The notes under the pieces: generated by a model
The model's database searches: none
Told to the model about the DNA's origin: nothing
The model's input: the letters and a program-made list of their open reading frames with translations, nothing else
Made by a program: the position numbers and the translations under genes
Source: Penelope pileata
Lineage: Eukaryota > Chordata > Aves > Galliformes > Cracidae
Assembly (NCBI GenBank): GCA_013396635.1
Contig: WBMW01000582.1
Coordinates: forward strand, 1,298,230-1,362,229
DNA length: 64,000 nt
Reading direction: 5' to 3'
Shown: positions 10,505-23,706 of the stretch, piece after piece
How positions within the stretch are numbered: position 1 is the first letter of the stretch
Layout: each line of letters starts with the position of its first letter

Positions 10505-13500
10505 CATCCCACCGGCAGTCTGCATAGTTTTCCCTTCTGAGGGAAAAGAGGCTGAAAATATCTAATAAGGATGTTTCTACAGAAAAATTAATGAAAATAA
10601 AATTGAAAAGATTTTGTTTATCTTCCCCTAAGAAGGTCTATTAGGCCATGGTACAGCAAATGCTGTTACAAATATGCCCAGCACCTCAGTAACTGGGTTT
10701 CTGTGGCCAAGCTGCATCATCGATTCTACCTTATCTGCATACCTTCTATAGTACCTCATAAAGAAGTCTGCAAGCGTAGGACAAAATTTAGCCAAAATAC
10801 AATAGTCATGTACTAGCTCTTCACTAAACTATCCATACAAATTGCACAATGTGACCTGGAATAATTTATTGATGGGCTGAACAAAAAGTCACTGAATTGG
10901 ATGGATTCTGTCTATAGATTTCACTAGACTTTGTTTCAGGCACTGCTCATGATGTTGACCTTTTACTGGTACATATCAGATTAATCATTACCAAAAATGT
11001 CTAATGCTTTGAGCGCATATCACACAACACCAGCTTTTTAAAAACAGGTTCTTTAAAAAGACTTTCATATAAAAACCAAACTAACAAGACACAGCTTAGA
11101 TTATATTAGATCCTTGAAAGACAGCTTAATTGGTCTCAAAAGGACTTGTATCATGCTGTTAGGTCACACAGTATTGAGTACATTCTGTAAGTTCCCTCTC
11201 CAAAATATTGTATCCTGAGAGCTATTATACTGTGATTTTCTCCATCACAAGCTGCCACAAAATTGTCAGTATCCTTATTCACTAGAAAGAGTTTAAACTT
11301 CAAACCTATGTAGACAGTCCACACAGGACTCTTGGAGTGGGTTAAGTGTTTTACATTCTAAATAAATACATACTTTTAAATGCACCCCGTTCATTCCCTT
11401 CTTTGTCTGCTACGCCTTGATGAAGGCACCTTAACTTGCAACAACTTTTTGATGGACGGAAGCAATGGAAAAGGTTAAACTGACTTGCATATAATGTGGT
11501 ATTGACTAGATTATGAAAATGGCAAATTTATTTCTTGCCTGAGAAATGCTTAATATGTAGGGATCAGAACTGAGTAGCAGAGGTTGGGAGAAAGTGTGGA
11601 AAAGCCTTAATTTTTGTGTTACAAATCTTGTGTAAGTTTTGGGCATACAGTTGTAAAAGGGCCAGAGCTGCACTGGAGGAGACCAGATTTAGTGTGCCAG
11701 AGCCAGCTGTTAAAATCACAGCTGATTTCTGGACTTACTAATAAGAAGCTTCATAGCATGTTTTGTTTTCTGCTGCTGCTTCCTCTGCAGGGATACAGTG
11801 TTTGGCTCCTTCTCCTCTTTTCCCTGTCCATCCAGCCTTGGATCTGAAAGTCCCTGATTTTTCTGTGAGAAATAAGCTCCTTGCTGACTGCTTATTCCTG
11901 ACCCTGACCTCTCTCTCCCTGTATTGTCTGACCTTCTTTACAGAAATGCTGAGTGTTTCTATAGAAGTTTGCTCTGCAATGCAATGCAGACCCATTTCTG
12001 AAGGGGTTATATGTGATTTTGCCGCAGATCTGGCGATTGAGTAAACTGTGTTTAAGTATTTACTTGCAAATGCTGACCCGCTGCTGAGTGTACATTAAGG
12101 CACTGATGTTCACAGTATAGTTGATAGCTGGTGGAAATGAAATAATCTGTATTGACACATTTGAAAGTTTCACATCTTTTTCCACTTAACATGCTAACGT
12201 GATAATTGCTAGACTGATGATTTTTCCAGTGACACGTCTCCTTTTGTCAATATTTAGACCTGTGTATAGAAAGCTTATCTATCACACCTGGCTAATTTTC
12301 ACTTAATTTAAAAATAAATGGAACATGTTTAGTTTGCAAGGTTAGCAGAACAAAAAGAGGTTTTTATAAACATTTTTCTTGAAACATTCTTTGAAGGATA
12401 GGAAAAGATAATGACAAAAGGATACAAACTCTGGCCCAACTGAAGCTAGATTCCACAAAACAGTTAATTATTTTAATGTCTAAATAAATCTAATTGAATA
12501 TTGAAGCTGAGACTTCATTTCACTTACCTTGTAATGCAAATGAAAGCAAACATAATGCCAAATAAAAGTTGCGATAAATACCCGATAAAATCACTTAGCA
12601 GCACAGCCTGGGGGTCAGACAAATTTTTAGCTGAAGTGATTCTCTCACTGGATATTTGTTCATATGGTTTAAATACTGAATCCTACAGCTTTATTATCTA
12701 AACAATTCATTCAGCTGCTGTTCTTTTGTAGTGTTTGCTGAACACTATTTGTGATTAGATAAGAATTTATCAGTGAAGGAGCATAGGCAGTAGTATTTTG
12801 AGTACTTGAAGGAAAAGAAAAACTGTATTAGCCTTAATTTTGTTCAGCTTCAGTGCTATTTGAGGGACTGATCTTCAGGAATGAGTGTGACCAGACAGAC
12901 CTTTATCAATAGGCATCATGACCTTGGAATGAATCATTTAACCACTACTTAGAAAAGCGAAAGTAAGTTTTTGTATTAAGTACAACATTTCATCTGCATG
13001 CAACTCTCTTTCCTGCCATAGCTCAGTTTTTATGCCTACGTCTTGCAAATGTGTTATATATATTGGGGTGGAAAGCTTATTCTCATTTTGTCAACAGTAG
13101 CACTTCTTCTGAGATGAATTGTGTTTACCCTACTTAGAGCTCTTATTCTTATAACAGTACTTAGTTTTGCTTTATTGTGGTAAACACTGGTATTCCACTC
13201 ACATGACAGAATTCAGTCATGATCAGCTTTTACTTAGTCTCAATGATTATAAAATCTCACATGTAATACAAGTGTTTCACAGGGTTTTCAGTATTATACC
13301 TATGATGTATCATAATGTTTCAAGGTCATTGAGTTGGTAAAGATTTTTTTTTCCAATATTTTTCTTCAGATAATGAGAAGGCACTTTTAGATTCTGCTTT
13401 TGTCTCACAGTCTGAAGGATAGCTAATATTCTACAAATATGCCATTGAGAATTGGCGCCGTGTGCCTGTACATTAAAGAGGCGTAATTCATACTTTCTTC

Positions 13501-13983
13501 TACCAGACCATCATTGCAACTAGTCTTTCTCTGCTAAATTGTTTAAAATATTAAAAACATACAGCCTGAAAAATACTTTTTGTCTTATACGTTTTTATGA
13601 GATCCTAGAAAGAGTCTTTTGCTGCATGACGACAGTCACCACGACAGCTTTATTGTCCAGCTACATGCTTATTAATATACTTTTCATTTTCTCTGCAGTG
13701 CGTGGTGCAACTTGTGTTGAAACTTGGACATTGACTGCTTTCACTGGCATAGCCTATCTGACATGGTGCCTCTTTGCTGAAAACCTCCTCACTGTACTGC
13801 AGTTATTTCCATGTGTCTTAGAAACAACTCTGATCATTGACATTTGACTGTACTCAGCAAATTGTTTTAATTCACCCTTCAAAGAGTTACATTTGTTATG
13901 AAATGTCTCAGATAGCTTGTCTTTGATCAGGAATCAGGCATTCTGTATGTAACTTTTACTGGTTATTCAGTTTCATAAATGAA

Positions 13984-14346
13984 TACTGCTCTGAAAGTAA
14001 TGCCTCCTATTTTTATCATGTTGGCCCATGACATCAGAGGCAGGTGTTGGTGGTATGGCACTAGAGGTTGAACCTTCCCACCAATATTCTGTTACATTTA
14101 TGTGACAGATGGCAGCAGAGGGGCACTCTGACAAAATGGCACCTGACGTGGAAGTACAGATGAAGCAATGCAGGCATGTGGGCTCTTGTTCACCACTGGT
14201 GAAAATGCATAGCTAATGGTGGTGACTGTGTTTGAAAAATAGTGTTTTATAGCTGAGAATTTGCTCTATCAAACATTGTTATTGTACTCTTTGTATCTGT
14301 TATAGTTTTCACGGAAATAAATAGGAGGTGTTACTTTCAGAGTGAC
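13984..14346 (+). mobile_element. Galluhop-type mariner, internally deleted (non-autonomous)
   Basis: The inverted termini are clear. The left end reads CTCTGAAAGTAATGCCTCC (from 13989) and the right end reads GGAGGTGTTACTTTCAGAG (to about 14343), complementary with few mismatches. TA precedes the left end at 13984-13985, as expected for Tc1/mariner. Inside, 'gatggcagcagaggggca' and 'aaaatggcacctgacgtgga' match the region around the transposase start. After 'gatgaagcaatgcagg' the text jumps to the region before the 3' end ('gggctcttgttcacc'). Only the start and the far C-terminal part of the transposase remain, so the DDD catalytic core is gone. The right-hand TA is not clean. Confidence 0.88.
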
Positions 14347-14927
14347 CTTTACTACTGTTGTGAAGAACTTACTTTACCCTACTTACACCATTATTGTGCA
14401 GGCCTTGAAAATCAACAATGTGATTAAGTGGAAAGAAAATGGGCTGTTGCAGTCAATATTCTTGATAGAAATATTCTGAATTATTCTGTCTTGCTAGTCT
14501 TGCAAAGGACTTTGCAGGTCTCTTTGACACTGCTGAAAGTTTATGTTGTAGCCTTACTATACCTTGCAGACACAGCTGAATATCTGATTTCCTTATTACT
14601 TTTTTTTCCACAAAAATATTGCCTTCATTTCTTTTCATTCTCTGTTAGGTTCCCATCCAGACTAAGAGATTCAGACAGCTTATTTTTGACAGAAAAATAA
14701 AATTCCCCCAGTCCCATAACTTCTAGGAGCAATAAAGCTAAACTGCAGCCTATGAATCCAACACAATCAACTTTCAGGTTTTATCACAGTCTTGTAATAC
14801 GTGGTTCATTTCTGTGTGTTTCAGCTTCTAAAATTATTTGCATAGATGAAAATCTGAGGATTTGTTTTAATGAAAATATAAATTCCTAGGTTTCATATTT
14901 ATCAAAGAAATTTTACAGTTTAGATTT
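14347..14927. other. Unique noncoding DNA
   Basis: A+T-rich sequence between the mariner copy and the next CR1. The 90-codon frame at 14428-14700 has no recognisable features. Confidence 0.45.
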
Positions 14928-15345
14928 TCACAGAATCACAGAATTGTAGGGGTTGGAAGGGACCTCGAGAGATCATGGAGTCCAACCCCCCTGCCAGAGC
15001 AGGTTCCCTACAGCAGGTTGCACAGGTAGGCGTCCAGGCGGGTCTTGAATATCTCCAGGGAAGGAGACTCCACAACCTCCCTGGGCAGCCTGTTCCAGTG
15101 CTCTGTCACCCGCACTGTGAAGAAGTTCTTCCGCATGTTGGTACGGAACTTCCTGTGCTCCAGCTTAAGGCCATTGCCCCTTGGCCTGCCCCCACTGACC
15201 ACTGAAAAGAGGTTCCCCACCTCCATTTGCCTCCCGCAACTAAGATACTTATAAACATGGATCAGGTCCCCTCTCAGCCTTCTTTTCTCCAGGCTGAACA
15301 GACCCAGATTACTGAGCCTCTCCTCATAAGGGAGGCTCTTTTCAC
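14928..15345 (-). mobile_element. CR1 LINE, young-looking 5'-truncated copy
   Basis: Minus-strand CR1. The complement of the terminal octamers starts at about 14930 (cacagaatcacagaattg), followed by the complement of the 3' UTR and about 115 codons of ORF2 C-terminus that are still open (frame 15008-15370, minus). Blocks include 'LPYEERLSNLGLFSLEKRR', 'RGNGLKLEHRKFRTNMRKNF' and 'HWNRLPREVVESPSLEIFK', ending in 'DAYLCNLL' and a stop. This is the same subfamily as 43376-43934 and the nested tail at 36472-36650. The element stops around 15345; no obvious target duplication is seen, which is normal for CR1. Confidence 0.95.
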
Positions 15346-16925
15346 AAGAGTTGTAAAAATGAAAATTCACGTCTAAAATATATTTTTAAACATATATTTT
15401 TAAATTATTACAATTTTGATCCCAAGACCAAGGACAGGGAATGTTTTATGATGCTCGACTGCTTGTAGTCGATAATGCTGTAAAGCAGGGTACAGTTTTG
15501 TCAAATCCATGCCACTTTTGGAACTATCAAATTTCTGCATGGGTTTGTTCTTCTGTAGGTGTATTTGCACAGAAGGAGAGCATTAGGACTCGGTTAGGGA
15601 AATACATAAAAACAACAAACTTGCTTTGCCTTTAGACTGGACAGTGTTATAATCACCCTCTACAGCTTTGGGAAACAAGACTATTGGTTTTGCATTTAAA
15701 TCTGTTTGGCAATATGCACTATGTCTCCCAGCCACTTGGCTATTTGTAGAATTTGCTGTATTCAGAGGGTTTGAAATACTTTAAAACAAATTGAGCTGAA
15801 TGGGGATCTTAAACCATTTCCTGATTGGTGTGTCTTCTAGCCCCTAATGTGCCTTTCTAGGTCTTAGTTATTTCCTTTTCATAAAAAAATAATTGCTCTT
15901 AAAAATGTCTGGTTGGATTTCTTTTGTAAAGAGAGCTGAACGGAGGAGCTCTAGGCAGATTAACTGGACTGCTTCGTTTAGTAGGCTCCCTGAGCTTTGA
16001 AGAATGCTTCAAAAGTATGGAATAAAGCTCTTTTTCTTCCTATTTTTACATGGGCTAACAACTTCCCAGTCTTTTAATTTGCTGTCCTGTTGCATTAGAG
16101 TTCATAATCTTTGTGTTACAGTTTAGTAATTCTGTCTGAGTTTCTGTCCTTTCTCTCTTCTGAGTCCCTGCTGAAAATGGCAATACAAGTAACACAGCAG
16201 AAGCTTGTATACAGACAGAAGATATAATGAGAATAGCACTTCTCGTGGGAATTAAATGCTGCATCGCAGGGTTTCATTTGCAAATATCTGCAATGGAAAA
16301 GCATGTTTAAAAGTGCATTCAGGTTCACTGTTTGGAGCCTCTTCTGTACTATGCTTGCACTGTTCACATTATAAAACAAGGGATGCAGTTTGAAGTTGGT
16401 TGAGAGTTAGGTATGTAAATTCAGAGGAAACAAGTCAGAACATGGTTTTAAGATACAGTAAAGACAAGAGTGACTTTAAACCTACAACTGAATTCAAAAG
16501 CAATTTGCAAATATTGTTTAATAATATCTTTACTTTAGAATTAAGGAGTTCAAAGAGCAAAGGCTTCAAGTGACTTGAAGTTGTCAAATGTTTTTTGGCC
16601 AGATAACGGCAAAGTACAGGTCTTCAGATAACAATTCTTATATTCCTGTGGGAGATCAGAAGATTCTAAGTGAGTTCATCACATTGGCTTTGAAAACACA
16701 GATTATGAGTAGTCCAGATGAAGACTTTTGCAACATAATAAAAGGTGGGGAGAATGTATATGGATGTTTCGTACATGGAAGTGCTAATTCAGTGAAATGA
16801 CTAGCTAAATGTATTTAGAGAACTACTAACTGAAAAAAAAAAAGTATGTATTGTGGGAAAAAGTCATAGTGGCTCTTGTTTGAGATGAGTTCCCCATGAC
16901 CTTTGAAGGATCTTCCATCAAATCC
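15346..16925. other. Unique noncoding DNA
   Basis: No gene or repeat recognised. The open frames at 16116-16379 (-) and 16588-16800 (+) show no domains. Confidence 0.45.
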
Positions 16926-16941
16926 TTTTTTTTTTTTTTTN
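16926..16941. other. Poly-T run ending in an undetermined base (assembly gap)
   Basis: Fifteen T residues are followed by a single N at 16941. To the right of the N the sequence enters an LTR in mid-element. This is what a collapsed or joined contig gap looks like rather than a biological junction. Confidence 0.85.
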
Positions 16942-17073
16942 AATAGCTTTTATCTCAACCCACGAGTTCTACCGTATTTATTCCTTAATTCTCTCCCCCA
17001 TCCCACTTGGGAGGGGGGAGGGTGAGCGAACAACTGTGTGGGACTTAGCTGTCTGCTAGGTCAAACCAGCACA
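16942..17073 (+). mobile_element. LTR 3' portion (132 bp), 5' part lost at the gap
   Basis: By eye the 132 bp align to positions 8141-8272 of the complete LTR at 7743-8272 without indels and with four mismatches (about 97% identity). It ends CAGCACA, keeping the CA terminus. The first 398 bp of the LTR are absent, and the left boundary is exactly the N. The sequence after it (ATATG) would be the target duplication; it is not found left of the gap, so at least the missing LTR part, and perhaps more, lies in the gap. Confidence 0.9.
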
Positions 17074-20000
17074 ATATGCAACTTTGGAAAACCTTAAAAT
17101 GTCAATGTAGGTGTTTTTTTCTTTTAATGACAAAGAATGCAAAACTTCCAGAAAGGTAATCTTGACTTTGAAAGAGATCTTGTCAGCACTGTTGATGTCA
17201 GTATCAAAAGAACTTAATAATTATCTGAAGAAAACACATTTCTCTTAGTTTCTTTTTTCTTGTACAAGATTTCTCAGGTTAATCACAGAAGCAGATCTGC
17301 AGGGCTATATGCTGTACACCTCACTCTGGCAGCATACCGTCCAAATGCTACCAAGATTCATACAGGCAATTATAGCATTATACCTTCTCTGGCATGACTA
17401 AACTTATGTTTGATAGGCTGCAAAGAGAAAAACCTAGTAGTTATCTTAAGCGTCTATTTCTTGTACAGTATAATTATACCAAAGGAGTGGGTTGCCTTTT
17501 TGCTATCTATAGGTCACGTTTGGCCATGTTGTATATCAATTAAAGGAGGCTATAGCAGATATTGAAGGTGAACAAGTAACCTATGGAAAACTGTGAGTGA
17601 ATTTCACTTCTGTCTGATTAGTTTTTACTTGAGAGAAATAAACCTCACCATTGCTGTTAAATGTCATGAATATTTCAGCAAGAATGGGCTCTTTTTTTGT
17701 GGGGTGCTGGTACTGATTTTGCTCTGTATTCCACTGCTAAAAGCTGTTAACTTGTGAAGCTTCTGGAGGACTTCCCAACAAGAATTTAATTTCTAAATGA
17801 ATTACCATCAAGATCGGTTCTGAAAATCATCCAGATGATGAAAGAAGTGAAAATGCCTTACTGCAAATGAAGCAGTGATCATTCTTTCTTTTCTATAAGA
17901 AATGAGATTCTAATACAGTAGTTCCCTTTGGATGCTCTTAAAGATTTCCTACAGAATGCAATAGGACGGCCCTGCCTACCACCTCCTTAGGTTGGGCTTG
18001 TTCACGATGATGCAGACAATGACATCTTCAATTCTGCTCAACAGGAATTATCAGTAGAATAGTGCACAGCAACATTTCTTCCCTTATTTATTATGTTCCA
18101 TTTTACAGAATTTTTTAGGGTTTTATAGCTTAAAAAGGCACATCTTTTACCTATTATGTTTCTTTCAAAGCTGCACCCATGAAAAGTAAAAGGAGCTTGG
18201 AAATGCTATAACTTCAAAATTTTTCACATACTAATTTTCTCTTCTTTGGATTTTTCATAAAGACAAATCAGGCAGCACATTTCCGTGCCTTAGTTTCCTC
18301 AGCTGGAAAAGGAGGGGAAAAAAAGACGCTGTGCTAACTCCCACATATATTGGGTGGATAAAAGCATTTGATAAGCTTGAATAGCAAGCTTTACATGAGG
18401 ATATTTACAATAACCATTGCTTTATTTTGCCTGGCCTCTCATCAAAAGAAACACAGGGTTAATTCTGGAAGCTAATTCTTGGTGCTATGCTGTTGTATGA
18501 ATCTAACCTTGGTATTATTCAGTGCTATGTTCTAAAAAACAGCACAGTTTTTTTTCAAAATAGTACTGCACCATAATTACAATTGCTGTAGAGGCAGGAG
18601 CTAAGCAATTAAATTCTCCATAGGTGTCGCATGTAATTGTTCCTAGCGAATCAGAAGATTAAACATGGCAACAATGCACAGCACAAGATAGCCTAAACTC
18701 AGTTTTTCCTGCAGAACTGCAAATAGTAGCAAATCAAAAGGCTGTTCTCCTTAATTACCACTGTATGAGGCATCAAGCTAAAAGCAGGCTCACTCTGTAA
18801 TGTTTTCTATACAACTACAGTATGTACATACAATGCAAGCCTTTATGCGCCACCTAATAGACAATATTATACACACAATTATTGCTAACTTACATTTTAC
18901 AGGGAGAAATCACTGGTGAGCCTAGGACATTGGCCTCTCAGCTTCCCCAGCAAGCAATGTGTTGACTAAACTAAGGGAACAGTTTTACTTCCTGAAGCCA
19001 GTAGAGACTATTTATACTTAAACACATTTCTTCACAACTTACAGTATGTTGTATTAGGTGAGAGTCTGTGAGCTGGATGGGCTGCAGTCTCTGCGAGGTT
19101 TGCAAGCTGGAGCTTGTGGAGCACTTCACCAAGTTTACACATTTCCTTTCTCTTTATTGGGAAATCAGCTATCCTGCTGATCAGAAGTCCAACTGGGACT
19201 TGAGCTCAAGTCATCAGGAGTCAAAGAGCTGAAACAATAAAAATGACGTAGGCTTTGAGAAGGAAATGGGCATTCTTGTACTTTATCGTCATGCAATGGC
19301 TCAATATTGGTAAATATTGTGGTAAATATATACATATATATTTTGCTCTGAGCCAAAATAAGTATCGGTGCAAGATGAAGTATCTGTCATTTGCTTTTGC
19401 CAGGATTTCATGGAATTTAATGTCATTATTTCTTTAATCAGCTTTTCAAGTGCTGTAAGGCAGCAAGCTATCCCAGTAATGAGTTTCTTCCTATTGTAGG
19501 TTAACTGCTTGTTGAGATTTCCATTCAGCTAGAGAAACCATCTTGCTCTCTGACATGTTTTTACTGATTATCAGGGTTACTGGATACACTGTGCACTGAA
19601 TTTTAATTGGCATCAAGCTATATCTTTTAGTGAGAAAAATGGGAAGTGGTTCTCATGAAATCCTTGGGAATTCAAGTGCTGTCTATGAGGAGAAACTGAT
19701 TCATAAGACCTAATGATTCACACATCAGAAGAAAATTATAAATCAACTTTCTTATTTATGAAATTTTCACCTGAGGCGTAAACAAAAGAAAGGAAGTTGC
19801 AAAAATCCTTATTTGAACGTACAATTATTCATGTTGTTATAGCAAGTATTATTTTAATTACTGTACAAAGTCACCAGCTGACAAATGGATTTTAACTTTC
19901 AGTATATTAACCTGTTTAATCTATGAATTGAAATAACTAAATTGTACTAAAAATAACTAAAAAAATTGCATTTAATAAGTATTTTAGGAATATTAATACA

Positions 20001-21354
20001 GCAAATAAAGCTTAGCTTGATCTTGCGTTAATGAACAGCAATGTTTAGAAGCAGAAATGGGAAAAATGAATTTATCTGTAAATTATCTTAAGAATGGAAA
20101 GTGAGATAAGCCTATGTACTTTAGTACCAGCAACCACAAAGATGCACAGTTTCAGATTTTAAAACAGAAGACAGAAAGAAATACAGTTAAGTTGGAGTGC
20201 ATCAAATGTTTGTTAATGGCAGTCGAACAGGCAATCTCACCCATCTAGGACGTATAGGTGCTATCTTTCCAGGCCATAGTTATGAAATCTATTACTTCAA
20301 CTTCTTGAAAAGACAGAAATTATAGTGTGAGTCCTCAAATCATCGCAGTCAAGCCAGCTAGGGGGAAAAAATGAATTCTCTAAAGCAGCAGATAGTTGCC
20401 ACCAGTTAATTAAAAGGTAATGTCCATAATCCACATTTTCATTAGTAAAAGGTAGGTAAAAGGATAAAGAGAATAATTAAGGAAAAGAGAATCATTAAGA
20501 AATACTGTAGCCAAGGTAACATCATGTTTTTGTGGAAACGAGATACATACTTTTTGCAACCATTTTATTAGTGATAACCACTCCACACAAAACATAGATC
20601 TTCATTAAATGTATCAGCAAAGAAGTTGCATCTATATTTATTCCACTAGAAATGTTTTAAACACTGCAGAAGGAGACAGCCTAAAGATGAAATGCAATGT
20701 AGATATGTAGGTTTTTTTTTTTCCCTCTGATTTGCATGAGGTGATAAGCCACATTTAAGCTACAAATAGTGGAAAGAGAAGAAATGAAAAATATACTAAT
20801 GAGCATATTGCAGTCAAACTCTCTCAATGACTCAATGTTTCAGTCTATTATCCTTCAAACATAGCTTGATTTGTGGTTGTTTGTCCAGTTATTAATAGTT
20901 TAATGTTATTAGTTCACTGCAGAAAATCCTGATTTATCTTGTGCAATTAAGCGATGAGTCAGATTCAGTCACATACTAGTCTTGATTACTCTAGCACAAA
21001 ATTGAAGGTGATCTCAATGTGTCTTTTGACATTGAACATACAAAAAGCATTTTGAAAATCAAAATTTTGTATTGTGTGTTGAGAAAAGTAGACCTCAAAA
21101 GGCAGAACTTCACTGGAACTTTCACTTTGAAAGCCAATGGTGTGACTAAATCCTGATTCCAGTGACAGCATAACTAATTCTGGATTTACACTATCGTAAA
21201 ATTTAGAAATGCAGCCTGTAGCCATCTGATAAAAAAGGTAATCCTGCGAACACAGAAAGAATATTTTGGGATGAGAAATAGTCTAACTTGTGTGCTGAAT
21301 AGCTATGTGGGAATTTGCTGCAGTAATTACCCTCCTATCATTAGTGACAAGTAA

Positions 21355-21366
21355 TTGCTATAGCAA
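21355..21366. promoter_or_regulatory. X-box-like palindrome TTGCTATAGCAA
   Basis: A perfect 12-bp palindrome made of two RFX-like half sites (TTGCTA/TAGCAA), without the outer G/C pair of a full X-box. Regulatory meaning is speculative. Confidence 0.3.
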
Positions 21367-21386
21367 CCCCACTGCCACCTGTCTCA

Positions 21387-21436
21387 CACACTCTTTCTCT
21401 CTTTCAAACACACACTCGCACACTCTCTCTCTCTAC
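21387..21436. repeat. Simple tract of CT and CA dinucleotides
   Basis: Mixed low-complexity sequence: CT-rich, then CACACA-like, then a CTCTCTCT run up to about 21434. It is a likely length-variable microsatellite. Confidence 0.7.
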
Positions 21437-23706
21437 ATATTCATAGTATTGAAACAAAAGCAGAAAAGCTAGTAGCTTAATGTCATTTATTGAATCACTG
21501 TTTTTTCTAATCAACAAAATATAACCTCTTTCTCTCTTGCCAACTCCTCATAAATATTTATTAAAAATAAAATGTTTGTGTTGTAGAAAATAGTGCTGTT
21601 CAACTAAAGTATCTCTATTCAGCACTAATTCTCTGAGGGAGAGAAAAGAGAACTCTCACAGCTTGAGTTCTTTTTTTACTTTATTGCCTACGCTGGGCCT
21701 GAGACTGATTTCACAGGTATGAATGTCTAACAAAGACAACCATATAACACATGTAAAACTGGTACTCACAGCCAGGGCAGCTGAAATTAGTTCTCTTTCA
21801 TTTATACTCATCTAAAGGACCATCTAAAGCTGTTTTCTGCAGCTTTCTGTCTGCACCAGGTATTTTTTATCTTATGCAAACACTTAGAATTTGCACCCAG
21901 TATTTTAACCTTGTCAGCAGTGGGTGGGGACTGAAGAGGAGGTAGCAATGTTTCACTATGGCATCCCCTAACCCTGGCTCCAGCCTTCTGTTTTGCTACT
22001 GCTCTTATCAATATCAGTGGAATCTGACTTTGAAACCTTTAAGTAATCTACATGATATCAGTTTGTTTGTATTTGAAAATACTAGAAATCTGCTGTTCCC
22101 TATGATTAGGCAGTGAAAGAAGAGGCGAGAACTGTTGCCAATCCTTTTCTTCTACAGCTTCTGAAAACGCAGCCTTGCACCCACAGTTAGAAGCGCTCTC
22201 CATAACATGATGCTGTTGTTAGATTAGCATAGGACATAGAACTGGCTAAAAGCTTTGTTACCACTAGATGTCCCCAAAATACCAATAAACAGGGTTTTAA
22301 CAGACAAAGTTTACACTAGATCTCTTTCTAACCCTATCTCTCAGCATGTACGAATACGAAGATGAAATAAAACAGCATTTTAAATATGAAAGAATAGCAA
22401 GGAAATGCAGGAACAGCATGCCATGACACAAGCCATTTGCATCCCACATGCTTATTCCACCTCTTGTGATCAGAAGAGACCATTCATATTTCATTCTTAA
22501 TATATGTATTTTTCTTCCTAATTTAGAACATAGATTTTCTCATTTTGTTCACTCATTTTGTTCTTAATTTTGTTCTTACTGCTGCTGAGGAAGATAATGG
22601 AAATCTCTACCAAAGTGCAGTGGTATGGGTTTTTTTAAAACAAATTTTTATGGAATATTATTTCAGGTAAAAGCTTGGATGCAAAAATGTAAATCCATGC
22701 CATATATTTACAGAAATGAACCTTTTAGTTTTCAGATTTTTGCTGAATGGAAAAGTGGATTTTTAAGAAATCAGATCAATGTAGTAATCTTAATGTTAGA
22801 ATTACCTTATAGACTTTTATAAGGGCACTGTAAGATGTGTGCCCCTTAAATCCACTGAGCAACCCACAGTCATCTGCTAGCAATCTGAGTGTTTTATCTA
22901 TTTTGTTTAGAAACAAACATGAAGAAACCTGTTTGCAGTCAGTTTAGCTTTTAGAGTGGAATGGTTGGCTGGTCTTGTGAAGTATAGGCAGACTTCAGCT
23001 TTCAAGAAGGAAATTCATGTACTTTCCCTTATACTATTTGTCTCATCTATTTCTGATTAAATTATTCATTCTCTCTATCTCAAGACAATATGGCCTGTCA
23101 AAATACAGGCTTTGCAAGCAGATAGTAGTATTCATTCTGCAGACACTTGTAGTCCTTCTGTGCTAGATCTTTAAGCAGTATACATTAATCTTAGGGATCT
23201 GTTGGTAAATTATGTCTTGTATTTTGCCACCCATATGTCTTGAATTATTACACATGTTTGAGAATTAAATGGCCACCTACATTGTTAATGGAATATGTAT
23301 GCCTTTTAACAACAAGGAATAATTTAAAGACAAACAACAACAACAAAGAAAACTTTGCAAACATGAAACTTAACATGCTGGCTCAAAAACTCCATATTAA
23401 GAGTTATAATACTAAAATTTTAGTAATGTAAATTGTTACATGGCAATGTAATGGCACATTGATGTCCCATAAGAATTTTTTTTTCCTCAGATTATTGATA
23501 ATGTCATCAAGACTAAAAAAATAAGTTACTGAAATGCACCCTTTTTTTAAATATAATGTGATGTTATTTGTCAGTTTTGCACTTTCTGCTCACAGAATAT
23601 CAATACACTGAGGCAAAAATTCTAAATCTGCTGAAAATCACGCATAATAAAAATAGAGTCTTGAAATTAGAACATATTAAAAGAAAGCTCACATCACCTC
23701 GTGTAA

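Larger units (their letters stand above)
8278..13983. other. Long unique noncoding stretch
   Basis: About 5.7 kb without a recognisable gene or transposon. It contains a T-run near 9588-9599, the X-box palindrome at 9942-9955 and the short tandem duplication at 10454-10504. The part at 9190-9480 is less A+T-rich than its surroundings but unrecognised. Overlapping open frames of 77-93 codons at 11614-12044 lie on both strands and show no domain. The 102-codon frame at 13539-13847 is also unsupported. Confidence 0.45.
17074..23706. other. Long unique noncoding stretch
   Basis: About 6.6 kb with no recognised gene or transposon. The text around 18590-18930 looks like high-complexity unique sequence and could be conserved noncoding DNA, but this cannot be judged without alignment. 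A CA/CT-rich simple tract lies at about 21387-21436, and a 12-bp palindrome at 21355-21366. Open frames of 60-79 codons are unsupported. Confidence 0.45.

Noticed and set aside
7743..17073. The LTRs at 7743 and 16942 as the two ends of one provirus
   Set aside because: The 7743 copy has its own matching GGCTA on both sides. The sequence between contains CR1 and mariner DNA but no retroviral genes, and the 16942 copy is followed by ATATG.
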